Shown here piece after piece: positions 52,997-62,448 of a DNA stretch of 64,000 bases. Under the pieces are notes generated by a model. It saw nothing but the letters and a program-made list of their open reading frames with translations, did not search any database and was not told the DNA's origin. Source of the stretch: Robertkochia sediminum (lineage in GTDB: Bacteria; Bacteroidota; Bacteroidia; Flavobacteriales; Flavobacteriaceae); assembly GCF_016786255.1 (NCBI RefSeq), contig NZ_JADMKT010000075.1, forward strand, positions 170,840-234,839. The letters run 5' to 3'. A program made the position numbers and the translations under genes. How positions within the stretch are numbered: position 1 is the stretch's first letter; every line of letters starts with the position of its first letter.

Positions 52997-53996
52997 GGTC
53001 ATAGAGGTAACGTATCACTTGCTGGGCAGGCTTGTTTTGTACGGTAAACCGATTATTATCACTCCCCCCGGCTCGGTCGTGAAAAGGGTACCACTTCCAT
53101 AAGAATCCCCCGGCGAACCATTCTTCAGACCAGATCTCACTCCCCAGTGCCTTCAGGGCATTGACCTGGGCCGTATGATTGATACTTTCAATATCCCGGG
53201 AACTATCCCATGGCGCCCGGGCATTATGATCCATACTGCGATACCCGAATTCGGTGAACAATACTGCCTTGTTGAATTTCTGGGCACAAGATCGCAATGC
53301 TTCTTTATGGGGTTCCCACGCGGCCACTAATGCACTCAATTCGGGAGTTTGGGCCTCTGACAAAGGAAAATACGCGTTAACCCCGATCATATCAAGGGCA
53401 TCCCAAAAAGAGATCTTATCGTATTTGTCCCAATTTTCGGCATAGGTCACCTTGCCCTTATACACCGATCGAACTTCAGCAATGAGCTTCCTGAAAAATT
53501 CCGGACGATTCCCGGCAAATCCGTAGAGCTCATTCCCTACGCAAAACCATTCTGCCCCAACTGCCTCTGCGAGATGTGCATAATACAGTATGTATTCCCG
53601 GTATGAATCCTCCAAGACCTTCCATTGTGCTGAATCGTCCATCACCAGATCTCCGGTAAAATAACCCCGGCCGATCCAGAGGTGGGGTTTGATCATTAAA
53701 CGAATGCCTTTTTGCCTCAGGGTTTCGGCGTACTGTCTAACCCCCTCACCACGCTCCCCGAACCACTGCCAGGAAGTATTGAAAACGACTTTCGGAGCTT
53801 CAGGGCCTTCTAAAAAACCAAAGGGCATCAGGGAGGCATACCCGGCATTCACCCCGATCACCGGAGCTACTTCTTCGGGACCTATGGAATCTTTCAAGGC
53901 GACAAAGCTCACCCCATTGATCTTCTCTCCGGCAACAGGGTCGCTGCTGCAAGAGCACATCAATAAGAGCGTAAAAAACAGCACGGTATAACGCAT
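52980..53996 (-). CDS. GH113-like glycoside hydrolase lipoprotein
   Basis: A 338-residue lipoprotein (lipobox Cys14 or Cys16, LLMCSCSS) with a TIM-barrel glycosidase domain. The predicted acid/base Glu is in FCVGNELYG and the nucleophile Glu in LFTEFGYRSMD; MIKPHLWIGRG and GVNAYFPLSE are further conserved parts. This layout fits GH113 (beta-mannanases and relatives). It is exposed outside the cytoplasm and transcribed alone, convergent with clpP. Confidence 0.83.
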   Translation of the reverse strand: MRYTVLFFTLLLMCSCSSDPVAGEKINGVSFVALKDSIGPEEVAPVIGVNAGYASLMPFGFLEGPEAPKVVFNTSWQWFGERGEGVRQYAETLRQKGIRLMIKPHLWIGRGYFTGDLVMDDSAQWKVLEDSYREYILYYAHLAEAVGAEWFCVGNELYGFAGNRPEFFRKLIAEVRSVYKGKVTYAENWDKYDKISFWDALDMIGVNAYFPLSEAQTPELSALVAAWEPHKEALRSCAQKFNKAVLFTEFGYRSMDHNARAPWDSSRDIESINHTAQVNALKALGSEIWSEEWFAGGFLWKWYPFHDRAGGSDNNRFTVQNKPAQQVIRYLYDQKSRP

Positions 53997-54117
53997 CGTT
54001 GTATGGGGTTTGAAGTCCTAAAATACAAATAAGCCAACACTCCCGGAACAAATACGCCATTTAGGCCATAAGTTAGTATCTTGCCTTACGACTTTTATCC
54101 AAACCCGGGCAACCCAA

Positions 54118-55413
54118 ATGAAGCATATTGTTATCATAGGAAACGGTATTGCAGGGATCACTGCAGCGCGTCATATTCGCAAGCTCAGTGATCACCGCAT
54201 CACCGTAATTTCATCAGAAACCGATTACTTTTTCTCCAGGACGGCCCTGATGTATGTCTATATGGGGCACATGAAATTTGAGCACACCCAGCCCTACGAA
54301 AATTCATTCTGGAAGAAGAACCGCATTGAATTGCTCAACGACCGGGTAGAAAAGATCGATCCGGGTAAGCGTGCGCTGGATCTTAGGAAAAGTGGGACTT
54401 TTACCTTCGACACCCTGATCATCGCTACCGGATCCAAACCCAATATGTTCGGATGGCCGGGGCAAGACCTTAAAGGAGTTCAGGGACTCTATTCCAAACA
54501 GGACCTCGACCTTCTGGAGACCCATGCCCCCGATAACCAAACGTGCAAAAGGGCTGTGATCGTTGGTGGCGGACTCATAGGGATCGAACTTGCAGAGATG
54601 CTGAGCAGCAGAAACATCCCGGTAACCTTCCTGGTGAGGGAATCAGGTTTCTGGAATAATGTTCTGCCTGAAGGTGAATCGAACATGATCACCCGCCATA
54701 TTCGTGAACACCATATCGACCTAAGGTTAGATACCAGCCTAAAAGAGATCCTGTCTGACAGCCAGGGCAAGGTGCGTGCTGTAGTTACCGATACGGGGGA
54801 AGAGATCCCCGCCGACCTCTGTGGTATTACCGCCGGGGTGCGTCCAAATATTGATTTTCTGCAGGGATCGGGTATAGAGACCGATAGGGGGATATTGGTC
54901 AATGACCGCCTCGAAACCAATATTCCGGGCATCTACGCCATAGGTGACTGTGCCCAACTCAGAGCACCCAAAAAAGGACGCCGACCAATAGAGGCCGTAT
55001 GGTATGCCGGACGAATGATGGGAGAAACACTCGCCTATCACCTTTGTAAGAAGCCAACCACATACAACCCGGGCCCCTGGTTCAATTCGGCCAAGTTCTT
55101 CGATATAGAATACCAGACCTACGGACTCGTGGCACCGGAAACCTCAGAAAATGAGCAACACCTGTATTGGGAAGACATTAAGGCAAAAAGGGCTGTGAAT
55201 ATCGCTTACGATCCCGAGAGTGAGCTTTTTCTGGGAATTAATACCCTGGGCTTAAGACTTAGCCATCGCCATTTCGACCAATGGCTACGCGAAAAAGCTT
55301 CGGTCGCTGTGGTACTAAGCAACCTTGAACAGGCCGGATTTGACCCTGAGTTCTATCCCGATTTTATACGGGAAATAAAAACACAATTGACCCAATTATT
55401 AAAAACAACATAG
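54118..55413 (+). CDS. FAD-dependent NAD(P)H-type oxidoreductase
   Basis: A 431-residue pyridine-nucleotide-disulfide-type reductase. The first dinucleotide motif is IIGNGIAGITAARH at residue 5, the second IVGGGLIGIELAEM near 145, and YAIGDCAQLRAP near 280 binds FAD. No redox-active CxxxxC is seen, so it resembles nitrite/rubredoxin-type reductases. The C-terminal 120 residues form a specific domain. It starts the five-gene operon and probably feeds electrons to the iron-sulfur protein encoded 7 bases downstream. Confidence 0.9.
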   Translation: MKHIVIIGNGIAGITAARHIRKLSDHRITVISSETDYFFSRTALMYVYMGHMKFEHTQPYENSFWKKNRIELLNDRVEKIDPGKRALDLRKSGTFTFDTLIIATGSKPNMFGWPGQDLKGVQGLYSKQDLDLLETHAPDNQTCKRAVIVGGGLIGIELAEMLSSRNIPVTFLVRESGFWNNVLPEGESNMITRHIREHHIDLRLDTSLKEILSDSQGKVRAVVTDTGEEIPADLCGITAGVRPNIDFLQGSGIETDRGILVNDRLETNIPGIYAIGDCAQLRAPKKGRRPIEAVWYAGRMMGETLAYHLCKKPTTYNPGPWFNSAKFFDIEYQTYGLVAPETSENEQHLYWEDIKAKRAVNIAYDPESELFLGINTLGLRLSHRHFDQWLREKASVAVVLSNLEQAGFDPEFYPDFIREIKTQLTQLLKTT

Positions 55414-55420
55414 CACAACG

Positions 55421-57022
55421 ATGGACACCACTACCTCCATGTCTATAGCTGCCGATCCGCCCGCCGGGGCGAGTATCCTTCAAAAAGTCTGGGCCTTTCT
55501 CGGAACCTGTGCCTTGGGCATCCTCCTGCTGGCCAGCTTCAATATCGATCTCCCGCATCGCCAATGGTGGCTTTACGGCTCCCTGACCCTGCTTACCGCA
55601 GGGATCATTGGCTATACCTTCGAAGCCTATAAGAACAAACCTCCCGGAATTAAGAACGACGGCGTTTGGCATAGCTCCTTAACCAACGGCGGCCTCCTGG
55701 GATGGTTACTGGGGGTGGCGATCACCTTCTTTTATGTTATTCTTTACTTCTATCCGCAATACCTCGGACTGGGAAGTGATGGGAACAACAGCGGACTCGT
55801 AGCCTTCTTCGACCCGTTGAGCAGACTCCTTAGCGGAAATCCTGCAAGCCAATGGTTCGTATATGGCACCTTATACACCCTGGGGATCCTCGCCTTTGGG
55901 ATCAAATTTCTCTGGAAGTACCGCCACAACCGGTACGAAAAGCTGCGAACCCTGAGCGTTATGTTCTTTCAGACGGCCTTTGCCTTCCTCATCCCGGAAT
56001 TCATGGCCAGGCTCAACACCGACGATTTTAGCTTGCCTTATTACGACCTCAAGAATATCTGGCCCCTTAATTATTACAATTTTGAACAATGGCGTATAGA
56101 CCAGTTCATAACCGCTGGTGATATAGGCCTTGCCCTGCTTATTTTCGGAGTTGTATCGATCTTTATCATCACCCCCGTGCTTACGTATTACTACGGAAAA
56201 AGATGGTATTGCAGCTGGGTTTGCGGATGTGGCGGACTGGCAGAAACCGTTGGAGACCCCTTCAGACAGCTCTCCGATAAAAGCGTATTCGCATGGAAGG
56301 TGGAGCGCTGGGTGGTTCACAGTGTATTGGTATTCTCCGTGCTCATGACCACCGCCGTGGTACATTCGTACCTGGGTTACGACGCCCAGAAATACTGGCT
56401 CAACAAAGATGTGTTCCTCATAGCCGTGGCCCTGTTTCTCACGGTACTCTTTGCAGCCATCTGGAAATTCAAAAAAGAAGAACTCCAAAAAGACGCGCGC
56501 TACGGAGCCATAGGCTACCTGGCGGTGATCCTGGGACTCATTGGTATACACTACCTGAGTGGCAGCAATGTATTTCTCTTCCAGGCAGAGACCCTGAGAA
56601 GCACCTACGGATTCCTTATCGGGGCGGTATTCTCGGGAGTGATCGGGACCGGTTTTTACCCTATATTTGGCAACCGCGTCTGGTGTCGGTTCGGATGCCC
56701 GATGGCGGCGATCCTGGGCCTACAGCAACGACTGTTCTCCCGCTTTCGCATTACCACCAATGGCGGACAATGCATTAGCTGCGGGAACTGCTCTACCTAC
56801 TGTGAAATGGGTATCGATGTAAGAGCCTATGCCCAGAAAGGAGAAAATATTGTAAGAGCATCCTGCGTTGGGTGCGGTGTTTGCAGCGCTGTTTGTCCGC
56901 GAGGCGTTCTGAAACTCGAGAACGGACCGCTTGAAGGACGTATTAACAGCGAAGCCGTACTCACCGGAAACGACCTGGACCTGCTGGATCTTATAAAAGA
57001 AGAAAAGACCTGGAAAAACTAA
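55421..57022 (+). CDS. NosR/NapH-like membrane polyferredoxin
   Basis: A 533-residue membrane protein. Several helices (from about 30) flank two cytoplasmic Cys motifs, WYCSWVCGCGG near 262 and WCRFGCPMA near 422, as in NosR/NapH/PceC relatives. Two [4Fe-4S] sites follow: CISCGNCSTYC from 451 and CVGCGVCSAVC from 482. It should accept electrons from the flavoprotein and pass them across or into the membrane. It lies 9 bases before the first glycosyltransferase. Confidence 0.87.
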   Translation: MDTTTSMSIAADPPAGASILQKVWAFLGTCALGILLLASFNIDLPHRQWWLYGSLTLLTAGIIGYTFEAYKNKPPGIKNDGVWHSSLTNGGLLGWLLGVAITFFYVILYFYPQYLGLGSDGNNSGLVAFFDPLSRLLSGNPASQWFVYGTLYTLGILAFGIKFLWKYRHNRYEKLRTLSVMFFQTAFAFLIPEFMARLNTDDFSLPYYDLKNIWPLNYYNFEQWRIDQFITAGDIGLALLIFGVVSIFIITPVLTYYYGKRWYCSWVCGCGGLAETVGDPFRQLSDKSVFAWKVERWVVHSVLVFSVLMTTAVVHSYLGYDAQKYWLNKDVFLIAVALFLTVLFAAIWKFKKEELQKDARYGAIGYLAVILGLIGIHYLSGSNVFLFQAETLRSTYGFLIGAVFSGVIGTGFYPIFGNRVWCRFGCPMAAILGLQQRLFSRFRITTNGGQCISCGNCSTYCEMGIDVRAYAQKGENIVRASCVGCGVCSAVCPRGVLKLENGPLEGRINSEAVLTGNDLDLLDLIKEEKTWKN

Positions 57023-57031
57023 CCCTGACCT

Positions 57032-57721
57032 ATGCCCCTGATCAAGGTAATTATACCTGCTTTTAACGAAGAAAACGCCATAGCCAATGTCATAAGGGAT
57101 ATTCCCCACACGGTAAAAGAAGTGATCGTGGTGAACAATGGCTCTACCGATCAAACCGTTATGGTGGCAGCAAAGGCCGGAGCCACCGTGCTAACCGAAA
57201 CCCGAAAAGGATACGGCTATGCCTGCCTTAAGGGAATGGATCATATCGACAGTTCGGAAGATGGTGCCGATATCGTCGTATTCCTCGACGGAGACTATTC
57301 TGATCACCCTGAAGAGCTCCCTAAGATCACCGGCCCTATTGAAAATGGCGATATAGACATGGTGATCGGAGCGCGGGTGAGTGCCCTGCGCGAATCAGGT
57401 GCCATGACCCCGCAACAGGTGTTTGGAAATGCCCTGGCATGCACCCTGATGAAATGGTTCTACGGTGCAAAATACACCGACCTTGGACCGTTTCGCGCCA
57501 TACGCTATGAGAGCCTCCAACTCCTGGAGATGGAAGACAAGACCTATGGCTGGACTGTAGAAATGCAACTAAAAGCCCTGAAAAAGAAGTTGAGGTATAC
57601 CGAGGTTCCGGTACATTACCGAAACCGTATTGGCGTCTCAAAGGTTTCGGGTACCGTAAAAGGAACCATCATGGCCGGCTACAAGATCTTATGGTGGATC
57701 TTTAAATACAGTTTAAAATAA
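57032..57721 (+). CDS. Family 2 glycosyltransferase (polyprenyl-phosphate glycosyltransferase type)
   Basis: A 229-residue GT-A enzyme without transmembrane helices. IIPAFNEENAIANVI is the nucleotide-binding start, NNGSTDQT and FLDGDYSDHPEEL the metal site, GARVSALRESGAM the acceptor loop and DLGPFRAIRYESL the C-terminal mark. Relatives transfer glucose or mannose to polyprenyl phosphate. Its stop overlaps the start of the next gene (TAATG). Confidence 0.88.
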   Translation: MPLIKVIIPAFNEENAIANVIRDIPHTVKEVIVVNNGSTDQTVMVAAKAGATVLTETRKGYGYACLKGMDHIDSSEDGADIVVFLDGDYSDHPEELPKITGPIENGDIDMVIGARVSALRESGAMTPQQVFGNALACTLMKWFYGAKYTDLGPFRAIRYESLQLLEMEDKTYGWTVEMQLKALKKKLRYTEVPVHYRNRIGVSKVSGTVKGTIMAGYKILWWIFKYSLK

Positions 57722-59202
57722 TGGAGCTACTCGCTTATATTGCTGTTATCATCTACGGGATCGCATTATTGCTGATCTTCTTTTACAGTCTTGCCCAGCT
57801 CCAGCTTTTATACAACTACCTCCGCTCCCGTAAAAAAGACGCAGCGCAGCGCCTGCTGGACATCACAGACCACGATAAGGTACCCATGGTTACGGTACAA
57901 CTGCCCGTATTCAACGAACTCTATGTGGTGGAGCGCCTGCTCGACAATATCGCCCTCCTGGATTATCCACCAAACAAACTGGAAATTCAGGTGCTCGATG
58001 ACTCCACCGACGAAACCGTAAACCTGATCAGTCAAAAAGTGGCCGGGCTTAAAGCCGGCGGACTCGATATAGTCCACCTGCATCGCACCAACCGCGAAGG
58101 CTTCAAAGCCGGCGCTTTGAAAGAAGGATTGAAAAGTGCCAAAGGAGAGCTCATCGCTATTTTTGATGCCGATTTTCTGCCCCGACCCGACTGGCTTAAA
58201 AAGACCGTTCCTTACTTTGACGATGAACGAACCGGAGTGGTTCAAACCCGTTGGGGACACCTCAACAGAAACTACTCCATACTCACCCGCATTCAGGCCT
58301 TTGCCCTGGATGCCCACTTCACCATAGAGCAACGCGGCCGCAATGCCAGGGAACATTTTATCAATTTTAACGGTACCGCCGGGATCTGGAGAAGATCGTG
58401 TATTTTGGATGCCGGAAACTGGGAAGGAGATACCTTGACCGAAGATCTGGACCTGAGCTACCGAGCCCAGTTCAAAAAATGGAAGTTCCGCTACCTGGAG
58501 CATGTAGAAACACCGGCTGAACTGCCGGTAATGATCTCTGCGGCAAGGTCCCAGCAATTTCGATGGAACAAAGGGGGAGCCGAAAATTTCCAAAAATCGG
58601 CCCGCAGGTTACTCACCACGGCCCACCTCCCTTTGACTACAAGGATTCACGGACTCATCCATCTGCTCAACAGTTCTATGTTCCTGTTCGCCTTTGCCGC
58701 CGCAATACTGAGTATTCCCGTCATGCTCGCAAAACACTATATCCCTGCCCTAAGCGATTGGATGCGGCTTAGCGGGATCTTTATGGTAAGTACGTTCATC
58801 CTGCTTACCTGCTATTGGTTTACCTACAAGAACCTTCAAAAAGGCGGCATAAAGGGATTTATTAGCTTCGTGCCCTTGTTCATTACCTTCTTTGCAGTAG
58901 CCCTGGGCTTTTCGCTCCACAATAGCTTTGCTGTGATCGAAGGCCACCTCGGCAAGAAAAGTCCGTTTGTTCGAACACCTAAATTCAATGTGAACGAAAA
59001 CAGCGGAAAAAAGATCATCAACAAATACCTCAATAAAAGGCCTTCGCCTAATACCCTCCTGGAATGCCTGCTTACCCTATATTTTATCGGTGGTTTTATT
59101 ATCGCTTGGTGGCTTAAGGATTATGCCTTTATGGGCTTCATGGCCATGCTGGGATTCGGATTTGGATATGTATGTTATAACTCCATAACAGCGAACTCAT
59201 GA
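57721..59202 (+). CDS. Membrane glycosyltransferase, cellulose synthase-like GT2
   Basis: A 493-residue protein with one or two N-terminal helices and several C-terminal helices (about 310-395 and 455-490). The D,D,D,QxxRW set is complete: Asp93-Asp94, Asp149-x-Asp151, Glu241-Asp242 and Gln278-x-x-Arg281-Trp282. It is of the processive or ceramide-glucosyltransferase-like type that builds beta-linked sugar chains or lipid glycosides. It shares 4 bases (ATGA) with the next gene. Confidence 0.9.
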   Translation: MELLAYIAVIIYGIALLLIFFYSLAQLQLLYNYLRSRKKDAAQRLLDITDHDKVPMVTVQLPVFNELYVVERLLDNIALLDYPPNKLEIQVLDDSTDETVNLISQKVAGLKAGGLDIVHLHRTNREGFKAGALKEGLKSAKGELIAIFDADFLPRPDWLKKTVPYFDDERTGVVQTRWGHLNRNYSILTRIQAFALDAHFTIEQRGRNAREHFINFNGTAGIWRRSCILDAGNWEGDTLTEDLDLSYRAQFKKWKFRYLEHVETPAELPVMISAARSQQFRWNKGGAENFQKSARRLLTTAHLPLTTRIHGLIHLLNSSMFLFAFAAAILSIPVMLAKHYIPALSDWMRLSGIFMVSTFILLTCYWFTYKNLQKGGIKGFISFVPLFITFFAVALGFSLHNSFAVIEGHLGKKSPFVRTPKFNVNENSGKKIINKYLNKRPSPNTLLECLLTLYFIGGFIIAWWLKDYAFMGFMAMLGFGFGYVCYNSITANS

Positions 59203-60560
59203 TGGGAAAGCAGCCGGGTACATACCTATGGACCTTCCTGGTCGCTTTGAGCACCCTGTTCTACCACATCTTTGCTTACAACCTGGAACGCACCAATAGT
59301 CTTGCCCTACTTACCATCTATGGGAGCCTTTTTATCGTATACCTGCTCCTGTATAAATACGGCCGCGATCATTTTGCTCAAATGGTGGGAGCAGGACTCC
59401 TTTTTCGCCTCATCCTGCTCTTTGCGATCCCCAATTTATCACAAGACTTTTACCGCTTTATATGGGATGGCGAGCTTATGCTCATGGGTACAGACCCGTA
59501 TCTGTACACCCCTGATGAACTCTTCAAGGAGGTCTCGGGCAAGATGCCCGATGCCGGGATACTTTATGAAGGGATGGGAGCGCTTAGCGCCTCTCATTAC
59601 AGTAACTACCCTCCCCTCAACCAGGTTTTCTTTGCACTCGCTGCCTTCCTGGGCCAGCATAGCCTGGAGGCAAGGGTCATTGTGCTAAAACTCATCATGA
59701 TCCTCGGTGACCTGATGACCCTATGGTTCGGCGCTCGTATCCTAAAGCTCCTCCAAAAACCAAGATCACTGCTGTTACTCTACTTTCTGAATCCGTTCGT
59801 AATACTCGAACTCACGGGTAACCTGCATTTTGAAGGGGTTATGATGGGATTCCTTACCGGGGGATTATGGTTCCTTTTCAGAAAACGATATCCATTGGCG
59901 GTGCTGTTCATAGCGGCTTCCATCTCCCTAAAACTCATCCCCCTTATTTTCCTGCCCTTGTTGTATATGCATTACACCAATGGTCAATGGCTACCGGGAA
60001 CAAAAAGGACCCTGGGTGCCCTGGTTTTTACCGGGGCTATTCTCCTGCTGGCCGCACTAAGTTTTACACCCTTTACCAGCTTTACCAATCTGGAGCATTT
60101 TACGGCCTCGGTCAACCTGTGGTTTTCCAGGTTTGAGTTTAATGCCAGCCTGTATTACCTCGCCCGGGAGGTAGGGTTCTGGATCAAAGGATATAATGTG
60201 ATCGGGAGCATAGCGCCGTGGATCCCGGTGATCACCCTGGGAACAGTGCTGGCACTTTGTTTTAACAAACGAAACGGAGAACCAAAGCAGTTGCTCACTT
60301 CCATGCTCTGGGCAATAACCATATACCTCTTTATCTCGACAACCGTGCATCCCTGGTACCTGGCAACACCCCTGATCCTCGCGGTAATGCTCCATAAAAA
60401 ATACATGGTGGTCTGGACAGGCTTGGTCATGTTGAGCTATACAGCCTATGCACATCCGGAATATAAAGAAAACGCCCTACTCCTTTGGGTGGAATACGGC
60501 GTTACGTTTATTATTTTTTATCTGGAAATGATTCGTAGAAAGCGGATCAAAGCATTTTAA
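59199..60560 (+). CDS. GT-C type mannosyl/glycosyltransferase, polytopic membrane protein
   Basis: A 453-residue protein with about eleven transmembrane helices. The motif SQDFYRFIWDGELML after the second helix carries the acidic residues that define GT-C glycosyltransferases using polyprenyl-phosphate sugars (GT87/PimE-like). It probably uses the lipid-linked sugar made by the soluble GT two genes upstream. It is the last gene of the operon and its 3' end overlaps the convergent pseudouridine-synthase gene by 14 bases. Confidence 0.82.
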   Translation: MMGKQPGTYLWTFLVALSTLFYHIFAYNLERTNSLALLTIYGSLFIVYLLLYKYGRDHFAQMVGAGLLFRLILLFAIPNLSQDFYRFIWDGELMLMGTDPYLYTPDELFKEVSGKMPDAGILYEGMGALSASHYSNYPPLNQVFFALAAFLGQHSLEARVIVLKLIMILGDLMTLWFGARILKLLQKPRSLLLLYFLNPFVILELTGNLHFEGVMMGFLTGGLWFLFRKRYPLAVLFIAASISLKLIPLIFLPLLYMHYTNGQWLPGTKRTLGALVFTGAILLLAALSFTPFTSFTNLEHFTASVNLWFSRFEFNASLYYLAREVGFWIKGYNVIGSIAPWIPVITLGTVLALCFNKRNGEPKQLLTSMLWAITIYLFISTTVHPWYLATPLILAVMLHKKYMVVWTGLVMLSYTAYAHPEYKENALLLWVEYGVTFIIFYLEMIRRKRIKAF

Positions 60561-61431
60561 TGTTGATCACCTCCTGCTTGGAAAGCATCCTCCACGATCC
60601 TCTTGGAATATCCTTTTTGGTGAGACCTGCGAAAACCACCCGATCGAGCATATTGATGGAATACCCCAAATGCTCGAAAAGTCTTTTGATCACACCATCC
60701 TTACTACCGTAAAGACGAATACCTACCTCACGTTTGTTTCCGCTTTCGGTATACGTGATCTCTTCGACCTCTACTGGTCCATCTTCCAGGTGTACCCCTT
60801 TGGCGATCTTTTTCAGATCGGTATCCTTTAGTGGTTTATCCAGTACGACATGGTAGATCTGTCTTACCCTTGTCCTGGAGTCGTTGAGCTTTTTGAGCAG
60901 GTCACTGTCGTTGGTGAACAGCAGTAACCCGGTAGTACCTCTCCCAAGTCGACCTGCAGTTTCAGCACGGCCCGGAGCTGCCTTTTTCACCAGATCATAA
61001 ACGGTAGATTTCCCTTTGTCGTCCTTAGAACCTGAGAATCCTTTAGGTTTGTTTAGAAGAATGTACACCTTGCGCTCTGCACGGATCACCCTTCCGTCAA
61101 ACTTCACCTCATCTCTTTCGGGGTTTACCTTATGGCCCATCTCTATGACCACCTCCCCGTTTACCTGGACGTTTCCGGATTGGATATAAACATCGGCTTC
61201 CCTTCGGGAACAAATACCACTATTGGCAATGAATTTATTGAGGCGTACTTCCCCATCGGCCAATTGTTGTGATTTATTCTGAGGCTGCTGCTTTAAAGGA
61301 GAATTTCCACGCGCATGGCTGGCCTTATTGAATTGACCTCCCTGTCGTCCTGAAAACCGACCTTTACCGGCCTTTGGACCACCTTGACGCCCTGACGTCT
61401 TTCCTTTATTTCCCCTCTGCTGTCTGCTCAT
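60547..61431 (-). CDS. RluB/RsuA-family pseudouridine synthase homologue with altered active site
   Basis: A 294-residue protein. A basic, Gly/Gln-rich N-terminal tail (about 1-60) precedes an S4 RNA-binding domain (63-111) and a RsuA/RluB catalytic fold. The catalytic Asp of GRLD is Gly163 (GRLGRGTTGLLL), and the RN-rich motif is replaced by GSKDGVIKRLFEH. The start at 61431 is an ATG; a TTG 7 codons upstream overlaps the -7 box. It may be an RNA-binding, non-catalytic version. Confidence 0.85.
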   Translation of the reverse strand: MSRQQRGNKGKTSGRQGGPKAGKGRFSGRQGGQFNKASHARGNSPLKQQPQNKSQQLADGEVRLNKFIANSGICSRREADVYIQSGNVQVNGEVVIEMGHKVNPERDEVKFDGRVIRAERKVYILLNKPKGFSGSKDDKGKSTVYDLVKKAAPGRAETAGRLGRGTTGLLLFTNDSDLLKKLNDSRTRVRQIYHVVLDKPLKDTDLKKIAKGVHLEDGPVEVEEITYTESGNKREVGIRLYGSKDGVIKRLFEHLGYSINMLDRVVFAGLTKKDIPRGSWRMLSKQEVINIKML

Positions 61432-61449
61432 ATCGTTCTGAAATTTCTG

Positions 61450-61479
61450 CAAAGATATGGTAAAGAACAGTCATGGCAA
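61450..61479 (-). promoter_or_regulatory. Bacteroidota-type promoter of the pseudouridine-synthase homologue
   Basis: On the minus strand TTG (61479-61477) is followed after 19 bases by TATCTTTG (61457-61450), a full match to TAnnTTTG. The ATG at 61431 is 18 bases downstream, leaving a very short leader. Confidence 0.65.
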
Positions 61480-61527
61480 CATAAATGCGTTGCAATTCAA
61501 GAAAGTACGGACTACCGTCTCCCCCCC

Positions 61528-62433
61528 CTAAACAAACCGATTAAGCACCAGATCGATGTCGATAAGTAGAATACTAAATACGCCAGTTACGATAATTAAC
61601 TTGAGTATATTGTGAAGCAAGAGGTAATGGCCTTTCGAATCTGACCGCCAAAGAATACCAAGAAAAACCAAAAGTGCGATGATACAGGCGTAGAAATAAT
61701 AATACATATGGCCGATCTCGAACTCGGTAATGAGAAGCCAGGCCGGTAGCACGGCAAGGATCACCAGAACAGACATGATCACCTTAGAGGTGGTCTCCCC
61801 ATAGAGCACTGGCACAGTTTCGTAACTGTATACCAGGTCACCCTTCATATTTTCCAGGTCTTTTACCATTTCTCTGATCAGAATGAGCATGAACAGGAAG
61901 CCCGCGTGCACAAAGATCACCGGATCAAAGTTCATGTAATAGATAAAGATCGCAAAGAAAGGCGTAATAGCGAGGAGGGAAGAAATGATATTGCCTACGA
62001 AAGCAAGACGTTTAAGCTTGTGCGAATACAACCATATTCCGAAGATATAGGCCGAAAAGAACATTACGGCCGCAAATGAAGCGTAACTGGCAAAGACCAC
62101 AGACAGGAAGTTCAGAATAAAATAGGTGGTGAGCTTAAAGCGCTGGCTCACCTGCCGGTCGAGCAATGATTTCCTGGGCCTGTTGATCAGGTCTTTCTCG
62201 GCATCGTAAAAATTGTTGATGATATAGCCCGAAGCAATAGCCAGAGCCGAAGCCGCCACAAGGGCAAAGAGATTCCCGTCAAGCAACACCTGTTTTACGG
62301 GTATATCGGGCGCCAAAATATAGATCGCAGTTAAGTATTGTGCGATGGCAATAACCAGAACATTATAGCCCCGAACCACCGAAAACAAGCTCAGTAATTT
62401 TACCAGTAAAGGGCGCTGTTTCCGGGTGAACAT
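61528..62433 (-). CDS. UbiA-family prenyltransferase
   Basis: A 301-residue membrane protein with about nine helices. The first Asp-rich motif is NNFYDAEKD (Asn74, Asp77, Asp81) with NRPRKSLL; the second is DLENMKGD near 190. Homologues in Flavobacteriia are often annotated geranylgeranylglycerol-phosphate geranylgeranyltransferase, but menaquinone or other prenyl transfer cannot be excluded. It follows mevalonate kinase by 15 bases, consistent with use of its downstream products. Confidence 0.85.
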   Translation of the reverse strand: MFTRKQRPLLVKLLSLFSVVRGYNVLVIAIAQYLTAIYILAPDIPVKQVLLDGNLFALVAASALAIASGYIINNFYDAEKDLINRPRKSLLDRQVSQRFKLTTYFILNFLSVVFASYASFAAVMFFSAYIFGIWLYSHKLKRLAFVGNIISSLLAITPFFAIFIYYMNFDPVIFVHAGFLFMLILIREMVKDLENMKGDLVYSYETVPVLYGETTSKVIMSVLVILAVLPAWLLITEFEIGHMYYYFYACIIALLVFLGILWRSDSKGHYLLLHNILKLIIVTGVFSILLIDIDLVLNRFV

Positions 62434-62448
62434 GAAATACGTGTGATC

